Assembly (NCBI GenBank): GCA_965262365.1
Contig: OZ253541.1
Location: 620,001 to 684,000, forward strand
Direction of reading: 5' to 3'
Source: UBA6522 sp965262365
GTDB taxonomy: Bacteria > Pseudomonadota > Gammaproteobacteria > Steroidobacterales > Rariloculaceae
Length of the DNA stretch: 64,000 bases
Shown: in pieces, positions 50,495 to 59,669 of the stretch
How the letters are laid out: the number at the start of each line of letters is the position of its first letter
Numbering within the stretch: the first letter of the stretch is position 1
Made by a program: the position numbers and the translations under genes
The notes under the pieces: generated by a model
What the model saw: the letters and a program-made list of their open reading frames with translations, nothing else
Database searches by the model: none
Told to the model about the DNA's origin: nothing

Positions 50495-52204
50495 TCAGGC
50501 CCGTCTCGACGCCATGAATTCCACGAGCGAGTCCAGGGCGACCATTTCGATGGCGTCCTCGCGGCGCGACTTGTACTCGACCTCGCCGCGGTCGAGACCC
50601 CTTTCCCCGATGACCAGGCGGTGGGGAATGCCGATCAGGTCGGCATCGGCGAACTTTGAGCCGGGCCGCTGATCGCGGTCGTCCACCAGCACCTCCAGAC
50701 CCGCGGCTTCCAGTCGCTCCGCTATTTCGTCGGTGGCGTCACGCACCCGGTAGGACTTGTCCAGTTTGATCGGAATGATGATGGTGTCGAACGGGGCGAT
50801 TGCATCCGGCCAGATGATGCCCCGCGCATCGTTGCTCTGCTCGATGGCCGCCGCGGCGACGCGCGTCACGCCGATGCCGTAGCAGCCCATGTGCATGGCG
50901 CGGGGGCGGCCGCTGGAGCCCAGCACGGTGGCGCCCATTGACGTGCTGTACTTGGTGCCAAGCTGGAAAATGTGCCCCACCTCGATGCCGCGGGCGACGG
51001 TCAGCGGTCCGCCGCCGCTCGGGCTGGGATCTCCCGAGGTGACGTTTCGCAGGTCCGCCACTGCGGGCAAGGGCAGATCCCGGTCCCAGTTGACGCCCGT
51101 GTAGTGGTGTTCGGCCTGATTGGCTCCGCAGGCGAAGTCGCTGAGCTGAGCTGCCGCTTGATCGAGGCAGGTGGGTAATTCCAGACCGAGCGGACCCAGG
51201 GACCCGGGGGCGACGCCGGCTGCCGCTTCGACGTGTGCAGCGGACAACATGCGTAGCGGTACGGCAACGGAATCCAGCGCCTGGGCCTTGTGGACATTCA
51301 ATTCGTGATCGCCGCGCAGCAGCAGCGCCACGGCGGGGGTCTCGGTTCCCGCTACCAGCAGGGTCTTCAGGCATTGCCCCGGCGCAACGTCGAGGAACGC
51401 GCACAGGTCCGCGATGGTGCGCACACCCGGAGTGGCGACGCGGCGCAAGTCCTGTGCGGGCGCCGGGCGGCGCGGTTCGGGGCCCGGCAGCACAGGGACC
51501 ATTTCAACGTTTGCGGCGAAGCCGTCGGCCTCCGAATAGGCAATGGCGTCTTCGCCCGAATCGGCGAGTACGTGGAATTCCTCGGACTGGCTGCCGCCGA
51601 TCGCGCCGGAGTCGGCCTGGACGATCCGGTAGTTCAACTGCAGGCGGTCGAAGATCCGCGAATAGGCGCGGCGCATTCTCTGGTAGCCCTCTTCCAGGCC
51701 CTCTTCATCCAGGTGGAACGAGTAGGCGTCCTTCATGACGAATTCCCGTGCCCGCATGACGCCGAACCGGGGCCTGATCTCGTCCCGAAACTTGGTCTGA
51801 ATCTGGTAGTAGTTTACCGGGAGCTGCCGGTAGCTCTTGAGCTCGGTCCTGGCGATATCGGTGATGACTTCCTCGTGGGTGGGCCCCAGGCAGAAGGCGC
51901 GTTTATGCCGATCCCGCAGTCGCAGCAATTCAGGGCCGAAGTCCTCCCAACGCCCCGACTCACGCCACAATTTCGCCGGTTGAACACCGGGCATCGAGAC
52001 TTCCAGCGCCCCGGCGCGGTTCATTTCTTCGCGGACGATCCGCTCGATCCTGTGCAGCACGCGCACGCCCAGGGGAAGCCAGCTATAGAGCCCGGACGCG
52101 AGTCGGCGGATAAGGCCGGCGCGCAGCATGAGCTGATGACTGGTCACCTCCGCATCCGCGGGTGCTTCCTTGAAGGTTGTGAGGGGTAATTGAGAGAGCC
52201 GCAT
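50495..52204 (-). CDS. proS: prolyl-tRNA synthetase, bacterial type with editing domain
   Basis: 569 residues from ATG 52204 (MRLSQLPLTTFKEAPADAEVTSHQLMLRAGLIRRLASGLYSWLPLG), preceded by AGGGAAGG. Class II motifs include FREEMNRAG-like RIVREEMNRAGALEV, RFGVMRAREFVMKDAYSFH and the last GCYGIGVTRVAAAAIEQ. The editing insertion lies about 225-385 (GTETPAVALLLRGDHELNVHKAQAL). It charges tRNA-Pro and clears mis-made alanyl-tRNA. Divergent from the uracil-DNA glycosylase. Confidence 0.97.
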   Translation of the reverse strand: MRLSQLPLTTFKEAPADAEVTSHQLMLRAGLIRRLASGLYSWLPLGVRVLHRIERIVREEMNRAGALEVSMPGVQPAKLWRESGRWEDFGPELLRLRDRHKRAFCLGPTHEEVITDIARTELKSYRQLPVNYYQIQTKFRDEIRPRFGVMRAREFVMKDAYSFHLDEEGLEEGYQRMRRAYSRIFDRLQLNYRIVQADSGAIGGSQSEEFHVLADSGEDAIAYSEADGFAANVEMVPVLPGPEPRRPAPAQDLRRVATPGVRTIADLCAFLDVAPGQCLKTLLVAGTETPAVALLLRGDHELNVHKAQALDSVAVPLRMLSAAHVEAAAGVAPGSLGPLGLELPTCLDQAAAQLSDFACGANQAEHHYTGVNWDRDLPLPAVADLRNVTSGDPSPSGGGPLTVARGIEVGHIFQLGTKYSTSMGATVLGSSGRPRAMHMGCYGIGVTRVAAAAIEQSNDARGIIWPDAIAPFDTIIIPIKLDKSYRVRDATDEIAERLEAAGLEVLVDDRDQRPGSKFADADLIGIPHRLVIGERGLDRGEVEYKSRREDAIEMVALDSLVEFMASRRA

Positions 52205-52320
52205 GCCTTCCCTTGCCATTTCCAGACACGCGCATTGTAGGGTATTCGACCCGTTGGCGCGTCAGTCGGGGCCGTAGTTGCATGCTAAGCTCACGCCCAT
52301 GAAAAGCGCCGAGAATCCCG

Positions 52321-52989
52321 ATGACCAATCCAGGGATGCGGGAGCAGTATCTGGAGGCGATGGGCATCCCCGTGTGGGTGCTGCGCGATGCCGCTGATCC
52401 GGAACAGGACGCCGATGAAGTCCGGTCGGACGATGCCGACTGGACCGAATTGCAGGAGGCGGTGCGTAGCTGCACCAAATGCGACCTGCATCGAGGCCGG
52501 ACCCAGACGGTTTTCGGCGTCGGCAGCCAGACTGCCGATCTCCTGATCATTGGCGAAGCCCCGGGGGCGGAAGAAGATCGCCGGGGTGAACCCTTTGTCG
52601 GCCGCGCGGGGCAGTTGCTCAACGCCATGCTCGCCGCGATCCATCTCGCCCGAGAGGACGTCTACATCGCCAATATTCTCAAGTGCCGGCCTCCCGACAA
52701 CCGCGATCCCAAAGGCGAGGAGGCGGCAACCTGCACGCCCTACCTGCAACGTCAGATCGACCTGTTGCAGCCCAGGGTCATCCTGGCACTGGGCCGGATC
52801 GCCGCGCAGTGGCTGTTGCAGTCCAACGCACCCATCGGCCGTCTTCGGGGGCGTACGTTCGAATACGGCAGCCACTCCACGCCGATGGTGGTGAGTTATC
52901 ATCCGGCCTATCTGTTGCGCAGTCCGCTGCAGAAGTCCAGGTCGTGGGATGACCTGAAACTCGTGACGCGTCTGCTGCGAGACCCCTGA
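52321..52989 (+). CDS. uracil-DNA glycosylase, family 4 (4Fe-4S type)
   Basis: 222 residues. Cluster Cys residues: CTKCDLHRGRTQTVFG, then ILKCRPPDNRDP and the nearby CTPYL Cys. Active-site motifs are LLIIGEAPGAEEDRRGEPFVGRAGQLL and SYHPAYLLRSP. The acidic leader before residue 40 is longer than in thermophile proteins, as is usual in proteobacteria. It removes uracil from DNA. The ATG of rimI shares one base with its stop. Confidence 0.94.
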   Translation: MTNPGMREQYLEAMGIPVWVLRDAADPEQDADEVRSDDADWTELQEAVRSCTKCDLHRGRTQTVFGVGSQTADLLIIGEAPGAEEDRRGEPFVGRAGQLLNAMLAAIHLAREDVYIANILKCRPPDNRDPKGEEAATCTPYLQRQIDLLQPRVILALGRIAAQWLLQSNAPIGRLRGRTFEYGSHSTPMVVSYHPAYLLRSPLQKSRSWDDLKLVTRLLRDP

Positions 52990-53489
52990 TGATCGCTGCA
53001 CTACAACCGCGAACCGAGATTCGCACGATGTCCACGAGAGACTTGCGGGGCGTGGCCGCGGTCGAGCAGGCCAGCTACGAATTCCCGTGGCACCCGGGCA
53101 TTTTCAGGGACTGTCTGCTGGCGGGCTACCAATGCCTGGTGCTGGTCGCCGAAGGCGATATCAACGGCTACGCCATCATGTCCGTCACGGCCCGCGAGGC
53201 GCATATCCTGAACCTCTGCGTACACCCTGAACTTCAGCGCCGCGGCTACGGTCGGCAATTGCTTCACGCCCTGTGCATTCGTGCGCAGTCGCTGGGCGTC
53301 GAGCGCGCCTTTCTTGAAGTGCGGCCTTCCAACAGCGCCGCGATCAATCTCTACCGTTCGGCCGCATTCGAACAGATCGGCGTGCGTCCGTCCTATTACC
53401 AGGCCGATGGAGGCCGCGAAGACGCCGTCATCTTTGCAGCCTCCATCGGCGACGCGCTCAGGGAGATAGACGCGACAGCCGCTCGTTGA
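52989..53489 (+). CDS. rimI: ribosomal protein S18-alanine N-acetyltransferase
   Basis: 166 residues of GNAT type. Acetyl-CoA loop LNLCVHPELQRRGYGRQLLHALCIRAQ, then AFLEVRPSNSAAINLYRSAAFEQIGVRPSYYQ with EDAVIF, fit RimI well, as does the pairing with the glycosylase gene (TGATG overlap). It acetylates the N-terminus of ribosomal protein S18. The 3' end overlaps valS on the other strand by 32 bases. Confidence 0.92.
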   Translation: MIAALQPRTEIRTMSTRDLRGVAAVEQASYEFPWHPGIFRDCLLAGYQCLVLVAEGDINGYAIMSVTAREAHILNLCVHPELQRRGYGRQLLHALCIRAQSLGVERAFLEVRPSNSAAINLYRSAAFEQIGVRPSYYQADGGREDAVIFAASIGDALREIDATAAR

Positions 53490-56220
53490 GCTGCACGAGC
53501 CGTTCGTCGAGCGCCGCCGCTCGTTCGCGCTCTCGGTCCACCACCGCCGCGGGCGCATTGGCAAGAAACTGAGGGTTGGCGAGTTTTTTTGCGCTGCGTT
53601 GGCGGTCATCGGACGCCCGCTGGATCTGCTTGCTCAATCGGGCGCGCTCCGCCTCCATGTCGATCAGTCCTTCCAGCGGGACGAGAATCGTTATTTGACC
53701 CACCAGGGCGGTGGCTGCGCCTGCAACGTCGTCCGCCGAATCGACGAAGCCGATGTCACTCAATCGGGCCAGATTTTTCAGCATGGCTTCGTGGCGCCCG
53801 ACCAGGACGCGGTCCCTGTCCGTGGTCCCGGCGAGCAGGGCCGGGAGCCGCCTGCCCGGGGCGATCGACATTTCGCCCCGAACCTGGCGAACGCCCATGA
53901 CGAACGCCTTGAGCCAGTCGATTTCCGCTTCGGCCTCGGGATCGGCACCGAACGACCCCGGTTGAGGCTGGGCTTCCAGCATGATGGTGGCGCTGTCGCG
54001 GCCGGTCCGCTCGGCAAGCTTCAGCCACAATTCCTCGGTCACGAAGGGGATGATCGGATGCAGCAGCCGCAACAGCGCCCCCAGAACGTCCGCCAGGCAC
54101 CGTTGCGCGGCTTGAACCTTCTCCCGTGGAGCGTCCGGATCGTTCAGCACGGTCTTGGTCATCTCCAGGTACCAGTCGCAGAACTCGTGCCAGGTGAACT
54201 CGTACAGCGCCTGGGCGGCCAGATCGAATCGGTACTCGGCAAATGTCCGTTGAACCCGCTCGATCAGGGCGCACAGCCGCGAACGTATCCAGAGGTCCGG
54301 GGTGGTGTATTGCAACGGTTCTTCGGGAAGAGGCGTCTGCACATGCGAAAAGACGTACTGGGCAGCGTTCCAGAGCTTGTTGCAGAAATTGCGGCTGCCC
54401 TCGACGCGGCCCATATCCAGGCTGACGTCGCGTCCGGTGGTCGCCAGGGACGCGAAGGTCAGGCGAAGCGCATCCGCACCGTACGCCGCGATCCCATCGG
54501 GAAATTCCTCCCGCGTACTCGCCTCGACGCGTTCCTTCAGGTGCGTCTGCATCATCCCTTTGGTGCGCTTGCGGACCAGCGTCTCGAGGTCGACGCCGTC
54601 GACGATAAAGAGGGGATCGAGGATGTTGCCCTTGGACTTGGCCATCTTTTGCCCGGATTGGTCTCTCACGAGTCCATGGATATAGACATCCGAGAACGGC
54701 ACGTCGCCCATGAACTTCAATCCCATCATGATCATCCGCGCCACCCAGAAGAAGATGATGTCGAATCCGGTGACCAGGACCTGGGTCGGATAGAAGGTAT
54801 CGAGTTCCCTTGAGCCCGCGGGCCAGTGCATCGTGGAAAACGGCCACAGCGCCGAGGAAAACCAGGTGTCCAGAACATCACTGTCCTGCCGCAGCGGAAT
54901 TTCCGCGCCGAGACCGTTTTTCGTGCGGGCCTCGTCCTCGGTCCGACCCACGTAAACGCGTCCCTCTTCGTCGTACCAGGCCGGAATCCGGTGCCCCCAC
55001 CACAACTGACGGGAAATGCACCAGTCTTCGATGTTGCGCATCCACTCGAAGTAGGTCCTGGACCAGTTCTCGGGAACGAACCGGATGCTACCGTCCTCCA
55101 CCGCCGCGATCGCCGGTTCGGCCAGCGGACCCGCCCGCACGTACCACTGCTCCGTCAGCAAGGGTTCGACCAGCGCTCCGCTGCGGTCGCCGCGGGGCAC
55201 CATGTGGCGGTGATCCTGTACCCCGTCCAACAGACCCCCGGCCTGTAGCTCTCCGAGGACTCGCTCCCGGGCGTCGAAGCGATCCAGTCCGCGGAAGCGT
55301 GTCGGAACGGCATCGTTGAGCGAGGCGGATTCGTCGAAAATGTTGATCGCCTCCAGGTCGTGGCGTTGGCCTACCTGAAAGTCATTGAAATCGTGGGCCG
55401 GAGTGATCTTCACGCACCCGGTACCGAACTCGGGGTCAACGTAGTCGTCGGCAACGACGGGGATCCGTCGCTCGGTCAGGGGGAGAAGTATTTCCCGGCC
55501 GACGTAGTGCCGATAGCGCTCATCGTCGGGATGCACGGCGACGGCCGTATCGCCCAGCATCGTCTCGGGCCGCGTGGTTGCGACCACCAGGTAGTCGTCG
55601 CTGTCGATGAGCGGATAACGAAACCGCCAGATCTTCCCCGTCTCCTCTCCGGCCAGTACTTCCAGGTCGGAAATCGCCGTATGCAGCACCGGGTCCCAGT
55701 TGACCAGCCGCTTGCCGCGGTAGATCAACCCTTCCTCGTAGAGTCGAACGAAAACCTCGGTAACCGCCTCGCAGAGTTCCGGGTCCATGGTGAAGCGGTC
55801 TCGCGACCAATCCACCGATGCGCCCAGCCGCCGGATCTGCCTGGAGATGGTGTTTCCGGATTGCTCCTTCCAATCCCACACCCGGCGCACGAAAGCGTCC
55901 CGCCCCAGTTCGCGCCGCGACCGGCCTTCGGTATCCAGCAGTCGTTCCACGACCATCTGCGTGGCGATGCCTGCGTGGTCGGTTCCCATCTGCCAGAGCG
56001 TGTTGTCGCCGCACATCCTGTGATAGCGGATCAGGGCATCCATGATGGTGTACTGGAAGGCGTGGCCCATGTGCACGGTACCGGTCACGTTGGGCGGCGG
56101 AATGACGATGCAGTAACTCTTGCCATGCCCCGACGGCCGGAAATAGCCCGCCTGCTCCCAGCGCCGGTATTGCCGGGATTCGATCTCTTCGGGTTGGTAG
56201 CCCTTGCGTGGTTCGTTCAT
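53458..56220 (-). CDS. valS: valyl-tRNA synthetase
   Basis: 920 residues from ATG 56220 (MNEPRKGYQPEEIESRQYRRWEQ). HIGH motif PPPNVTGTVHMGH with H50 and H53. The CP1 editing domain has TTRPETMLGDTAVAVHPDD. The KMSKS loop reads QKMAKSKGN, with Ala in place of the first Ser. Anticodon domain and a C-terminal coiled arm (LVPLEGLIDMEAERARLSKQIQRASDDRQR) follow. Charges tRNA-Val. Eight bases after holC and two genes after pepA, the classic order. Confidence 0.97.
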   Translation of the reverse strand: MNEPRKGYQPEEIESRQYRRWEQAGYFRPSGHGKSYCIVIPPPNVTGTVHMGHAFQYTIMDALIRYHRMCGDNTLWQMGTDHAGIATQMVVERLLDTEGRSRRELGRDAFVRRVWDWKEQSGNTISRQIRRLGASVDWSRDRFTMDPELCEAVTEVFVRLYEEGLIYRGKRLVNWDPVLHTAISDLEVLAGEETGKIWRFRYPLIDSDDYLVVATTRPETMLGDTAVAVHPDDERYRHYVGREILLPLTERRIPVVADDYVDPEFGTGCVKITPAHDFNDFQVGQRHDLEAINIFDESASLNDAVPTRFRGLDRFDARERVLGELQAGGLLDGVQDHRHMVPRGDRSGALVEPLLTEQWYVRAGPLAEPAIAAVEDGSIRFVPENWSRTYFEWMRNIEDWCISRQLWWGHRIPAWYDEEGRVYVGRTEDEARTKNGLGAEIPLRQDSDVLDTWFSSALWPFSTMHWPAGSRELDTFYPTQVLVTGFDIIFFWVARMIMMGLKFMGDVPFSDVYIHGLVRDQSGQKMAKSKGNILDPLFIVDGVDLETLVRKRTKGMMQTHLKERVEASTREEFPDGIAAYGADALRLTFASLATTGRDVSLDMGRVEGSRNFCNKLWNAAQYVFSHVQTPLPEEPLQYTTPDLWIRSRLCALIERVQRTFAEYRFDLAAQALYEFTWHEFCDWYLEMTKTVLNDPDAPREKVQAAQRCLADVLGALLRLLHPIIPFVTEELWLKLAERTGRDSATIMLEAQPQPGSFGADPEAEAEIDWLKAFVMGVRQVRGEMSIAPGRRLPALLAGTTDRDRVLVGRHEAMLKNLARLSDIGFVDSADDVAGAATALVGQITILVPLEGLIDMEAERARLSKQIQRASDDRQRSAKKLANPQFLANAPAAVVDRERERAAALDERLVQLNERLSRLSP

Positions 56221-56227
56221 CGCTGTG

Positions 56228-56686
56228 TCAGACAGGATGCGTTTCCAGCTTGTAGCCCCGGTCCTGATAGTAGCGGTAGCGCTGGCGTCCCTGGTCTCTG
56301 CGAGTCGGGTCGGCGTCGACGATTTCGGCGACACGGGCATAGCGGCTGAAAAATCCCGGTACATCGTGTGCCAGGTTGATCATTACGTCCCAATGTTCGC
56401 CTGCCTCGGCGGGAGGATCGTCGGCCCCGTTCGAGTCGCCAACGCCGATCACTACCGGCTCTTCGCCGTCCGCCGGCAAGCCTCGGCCGGCGACGAGGTG
56501 GGGGATGAAGCTGCCCTGGGAGAAGGTCCAAAGCAGATCGTCCAGCCTGTTGGCGCCGGCTTCGTCGGCTGCATTGACGAAGACGTGATGCCGGCGTTGC
56601 ACGGCCTTGTGCGCGATTCGGCAGGCGATCCTGAGCCTTGCGTCCACGTTATCCGTCGACAGGACATAGAAATCGATTCGGGTCAC
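56228..56686 (-). CDS. holC: DNA polymerase III chi subunit
   Basis: 152 residues from a GTG at 56686 (VTRIDFYVLSTDN), inside a longer open frame that runs antisense or out of frame into pepA. ACRIAHKAVQRRHHVFVNAADEAGANRLDDLLWTFSQGSFIPHLV and the DPPAEAGEHWDVMINLAHDVPGFFSRYARVAEIVD part match chi. The usual HxP of relatives is weakly kept. It links SSB to the clamp loader. Position between pepA and valS supports the call. Confidence 0.93.
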   Translation of the reverse strand: MTRIDFYVLSTDNVDARLRIACRIAHKAVQRRHHVFVNAADEAGANRLDDLLWTFSQGSFIPHLVAGRGLPADGEEPVVIGVGDSNGADDPPAEAGEHWDVMINLAHDVPGFFSRYARVAEIVDADPTRRDQGRQRYRYYQDRGYKLETHPV

Positions 56687-56735
56687 GATTTGCTGGCCCG
56701 GGATGTAGTGGAATAGCTGCGGCCGTGGCTGCCTG

Positions 56736-58223
56736 TCATTGCAGGTTGAGCAGAAAGTCCACCAACATCGGCACCGGCCGGCCCGTTGCCCCCTTGCGCT
56801 TTCCGGATGGATGCCAGGCGGCGCCGGCGATATCCAGGTGCGCCCAGGGCGTATCGTCCACGAATCGGGACAGGAATTGCGCGCCGATACTGGCACCGGC
56901 GAAACGGCCGCCGATATTGGCGAAATCGGCGAAGTTGCTCTGCATTCCCTCGCCGTACTCGTCATCGACGGGCAGCCGCCAGGCCGGATCCAGCGATCGC
57001 TTGCCCGCCTCCAGCAAGGCGGCGGCGAGTTTCTCGTCGTTGGCGAAGAGACCCGTGTACAGATGGCCGACGGCGATGACGCAGGCGCCGGTAAGGGTCG
57101 CCACATCCAGCAGGCATCTTGGCTCGAAGCGGGAGGCGTAGGTCAGTGCATCGCAGAGGATCAGACGGCCCTCGGCATCGGTGTTGAGGACTTCCACGGT
57201 CTTGCCCGACATGCTGGTGACGATGTCGCCCGGGCGTGTTGCCCGCCCGCCCGGCATGTTTTCGCACGCCGGCACAACGCCGACGACGTTGATCTTCGGC
57301 TGCAATTCGCCGAGCGCGGACATGGCGCCGAGTACGCTGGCGGCTCCGCACATGTCGAATTTCATTTCGTCCATCTTGGCCGACGGCTTGATGGAGATTC
57401 CACCGGTATCGAAGGTGATTCCCTTGCCGCAAATCGCCACGGGTGCGATATCGTTGTCGGCGCCGTTGTAGTGCATGACGATCAGGCGGGCAGGCTCCTC
57501 GGCGCCGTGCGTCACGGAGAGCAGCGCACCCATGCCCAGGCGCTGCATGTCGTCCTCGTCCAGGACTTCCGTTTCCAGGCGTTCAAAACGGCCGGCCAAC
57601 GCGCGAGCAGTGTCCGCCAGGTGGGATGGAGTGCAGACATTCGGAGGCCGATTGCCCAGATCGCGGGCGATCTTGACGCCTGCGGCAATCGCCTGACCGT
57701 GGCTTGCTCCGCGTTCGGCTTCGGACGCCTCGCCGGGCGTGGCCACCGCGATCGCGAATCGAGCCAGCCGGCTGTCTTCCGGCGCTTCGCTCTTGAGTTC
57801 GTCAAAGCGGTACAGGGCGCCGCTGGCCGCGGTCACGGTGACGCGCGCAGCGTAATAGGCATCCACGCCGCTGACACCGCCATGGGAGAGGTAGCTGACG
57901 GCATCGGTTACGCCGGTCTGGCTCAACGCCTCCGCCGCACAGGCAGCGGCCCGGTTCAGGGCCTTCGCGTCGAATTCGTCTTCCTTGCCGCAGCCCACCA
58001 GGAGCACGCGGTCGGCCTCGACGCCCTCGAGCCCGGGCAGCAACAGCGTGCGTCCCGGCTTCCCGGATGCATCGCCGTTCTCCACGAGCCGGCTCAAGGT
58101 TCCACCGCAGCCGTCATCCACCTCACGGGCTGCAGCCGTCAACGGCCCGTTATCGAACAAGGGCAGAATCGCGCAACCGGTCGCCTCACCGGCCGGTGAA
58201 CCCGTTGTCACGGAAAATCGCAT
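56736..58223 (-). CDS. pepA: leucyl aminopeptidase (cytosol aminopeptidase A)
   Basis: 495 residues from ATG 58223 with AGGAGA seven bases upstream; the open frame to 58466 has no such site. M17 metal site: GKGITFDTGGISIKPSAKMDEMKFDMCGAASVLG and NTDAEGRLILCDALTYA. LVGCGKEDEFDAKALNRA shows the N-terminal domain. A di-metal hexameric aminopeptidase; in E. coli it is also a DNA-binding protein in Xer recombination and carAB control. Divergent from lptF. Confidence 0.97.
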   Translation of the reverse strand: MRFSVTTGSPAGEATGCAILPLFDNGPLTAAAREVDDGCGGTLSRLVENGDASGKPGRTLLLPGLEGVEADRVLLVGCGKEDEFDAKALNRAAACAAEALSQTGVTDAVSYLSHGGVSGVDAYYAARVTVTAASGALYRFDELKSEAPEDSRLARFAIAVATPGEASEAERGASHGQAIAAGVKIARDLGNRPPNVCTPSHLADTARALAGRFERLETEVLDEDDMQRLGMGALLSVTHGAEEPARLIVMHYNGADNDIAPVAICGKGITFDTGGISIKPSAKMDEMKFDMCGAASVLGAMSALGELQPKINVVGVVPACENMPGGRATRPGDIVTSMSGKTVEVLNTDAEGRLILCDALTYASRFEPRCLLDVATLTGACVIAVGHLYTGLFANDEKLAAALLEAGKRSLDPAWRLPVDDEYGEGMQSNFADFANIGGRFAGASIGAQFLSRFVDDTPWAHLDIAGAAWHPSGKRKGATGRPVPMLVDFLLNLQ

Positions 58224-58571
58224 GTCAAGATCTCCTATTCGCAGAATCCATGCCCAAACGGCCAACCCAAAAATCACGAAACGAATGGTGGACGGTTTGT
58301 CTGCCAGTGGCAAGCCGCGCTGCCTGCTGCGGCATTGGCCCGAAGGCAACGACCGTTGTACCGTCGTGATAGGGTGTGTTGAGCGCAGTATCGAGCGGCG
58401 AGTAAACTCGGGGATGCTTGTATTCGCCCGATCGATCGTGTTGACCTTTATGTGGAGTGACCACATCGCGCTCGCGCCGCCTTGCCGGACAAAAAAATGG
58501 ACTCGGCAGAGCCATCTTGGATAGTGTTAACAGGCCCTATTTGCTTCAGGCACTTTGAAACCCGCTCCACC
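58224..58571. other. divergent intergenic region between pepA and lptF
   Basis: 348 bases without a supportable gene. It must hold the promoters of both divergent genes, but no consensus -35/-10 pair with 16-18 base spacing is clear on either strand. An inverted TGTGG/CCACA around 58451-58465 is the only small dyad noticed. Confidence 0.5.
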
Positions 58572-59669
58572 GTGAACCTGATATCCCGCTACGTCTTCAG
58601 AGAAACGTTCTCCTCGTGGTTGATCGTGACGACGGTACTCGTCGTCATTTTCATGAGCAATCAGTTCGCCGAGACCCTGGATGACGCCGCCGGCAACGAG
58701 TTACCGCGGAGTGCCGTTTTCGCGGTCCTGGCACTGACGTCCCTGCAGTACATCACCTGGCTCGCTCCGATCGGCCTGTTCCTGGGCATCTTGCTGGCGT
58801 TGGCCCGCATGAACAGGGATTCCGAGATGATTGCGCTTGAAGCCTGCGGGGTAGGACCTCCTCGACTCCTGATCCCGATAAGCCTGCTGACCCTGATTCT
58901 CTCGACGACAGTGGCGTGGTTATCGTTGATCGGTACGCCGGAGGCTTCCCGCCAGGTGGAACAGATTCGACTGCAGGCCCAGGAATCGCTGGAGATCGGG
59001 GTGCTGGAAGCAGGCACGTTCACCAGCCCGGATTCGGGCGAGACGATCATCTACGCACAAGAGGTTGCGGGCAACGAAATCCACGATGTCTTCATCCAGC
59101 GCAACGACGGCAACAGGGTTGTGGTCATCGTCGCGGCTCGCGGTGAACGGCGTCTCGAGGCGGACGGCCAGTTGTCCTTTGTGCTCTATGACGGACACCG
59201 GTACGAGGGTGTTCCAGGGGAGCATAGCTTTCGGATCGTCGAATTTGCCGAACACGGCATGCCTGTACGACCTATGGCGCGCCGCGACGGGGAACAGCCC
59301 GTGGAGACGAAATCGTTTGCGGATCTGGCGGGTTCATCGGATCCCGCCGACCGTGCCGAGTTGCAGTGGCGAATCTCTTCACCGCTGTCGCTGTTCGTAT
59401 TGGCGTTGCTTGCAGTACCACTGAGCCGGTCGCGACCGAGAGAGGGACGGTATGCCCGCCTCGGGGTGGGCATTCTGTTGTACATCACCTACCTGAACCT
59501 GCTGTCCATCGCCCGGGCCTGGGTCGAGCGCGAACAGGTTCCCGACTGGGTGGGCGTCTGGTGGGTGCACCTGATGCTCGGCGTGCTTGGGCTCGTGCTG
59601 CTCGCGCGGCAGTCCGGATGGTTCGCTCGTGCCAGGCGCGCGGCGCCGGCGGGAGCCGCTCCGGCATGA
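58572..59669 (+). CDS. lptF: LPS export ABC transporter permease LptF
   Basis: 365 residues from GTG 58572 (VNLISRYVFRETFSSWLIVTTVLVVIFMSNQFAETLDDAA). Six membrane helices in the order three-jellyroll-three. The periplasmic beta-jellyroll lies about 130-255 (GTFTSPDSGETIIYAQEVAGNEIHDVFIQ). It pairs with LptG and LptB to lift LPS from the inner membrane. The stop overlaps lptG as ATGA. No obvious ribosome site precedes the GTG. Confidence 0.95.
   Translation: MNLISRYVFRETFSSWLIVTTVLVVIFMSNQFAETLDDAAGNELPRSAVFAVLALTSLQYITWLAPIGLFLGILLALARMNRDSEMIALEACGVGPPRLLIPISLLTLILSTTVAWLSLIGTPEASRQVEQIRLQAQESLEIGVLEAGTFTSPDSGETIIYAQEVAGNEIHDVFIQRNDGNRVVVIVAARGERRLEADGQLSFVLYDGHRYEGVPGEHSFRIVEFAEHGMPVRPMARRDGEQPVETKSFADLAGSSDPADRAELQWRISSPLSLFVLALLAVPLSRSRPREGRYARLGVGILLYITYLNLLSIARAWVEREQVPDWVGVWWVHLMLGVLGLVLLARQSGWFARARRAAPAGAAPA

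Noticed and set aside
56687..57106. N-terminal extension of the holC frame into pepA
   Set aside because: It overlaps the pepA coding sequence in another frame; chi proteins start at the VTRIDFYVL position.
56739..58199. Plus-strand frame of 486 codons
   Set aside because: Antisense to pepA along its whole length, with no ribosome site or family motif.
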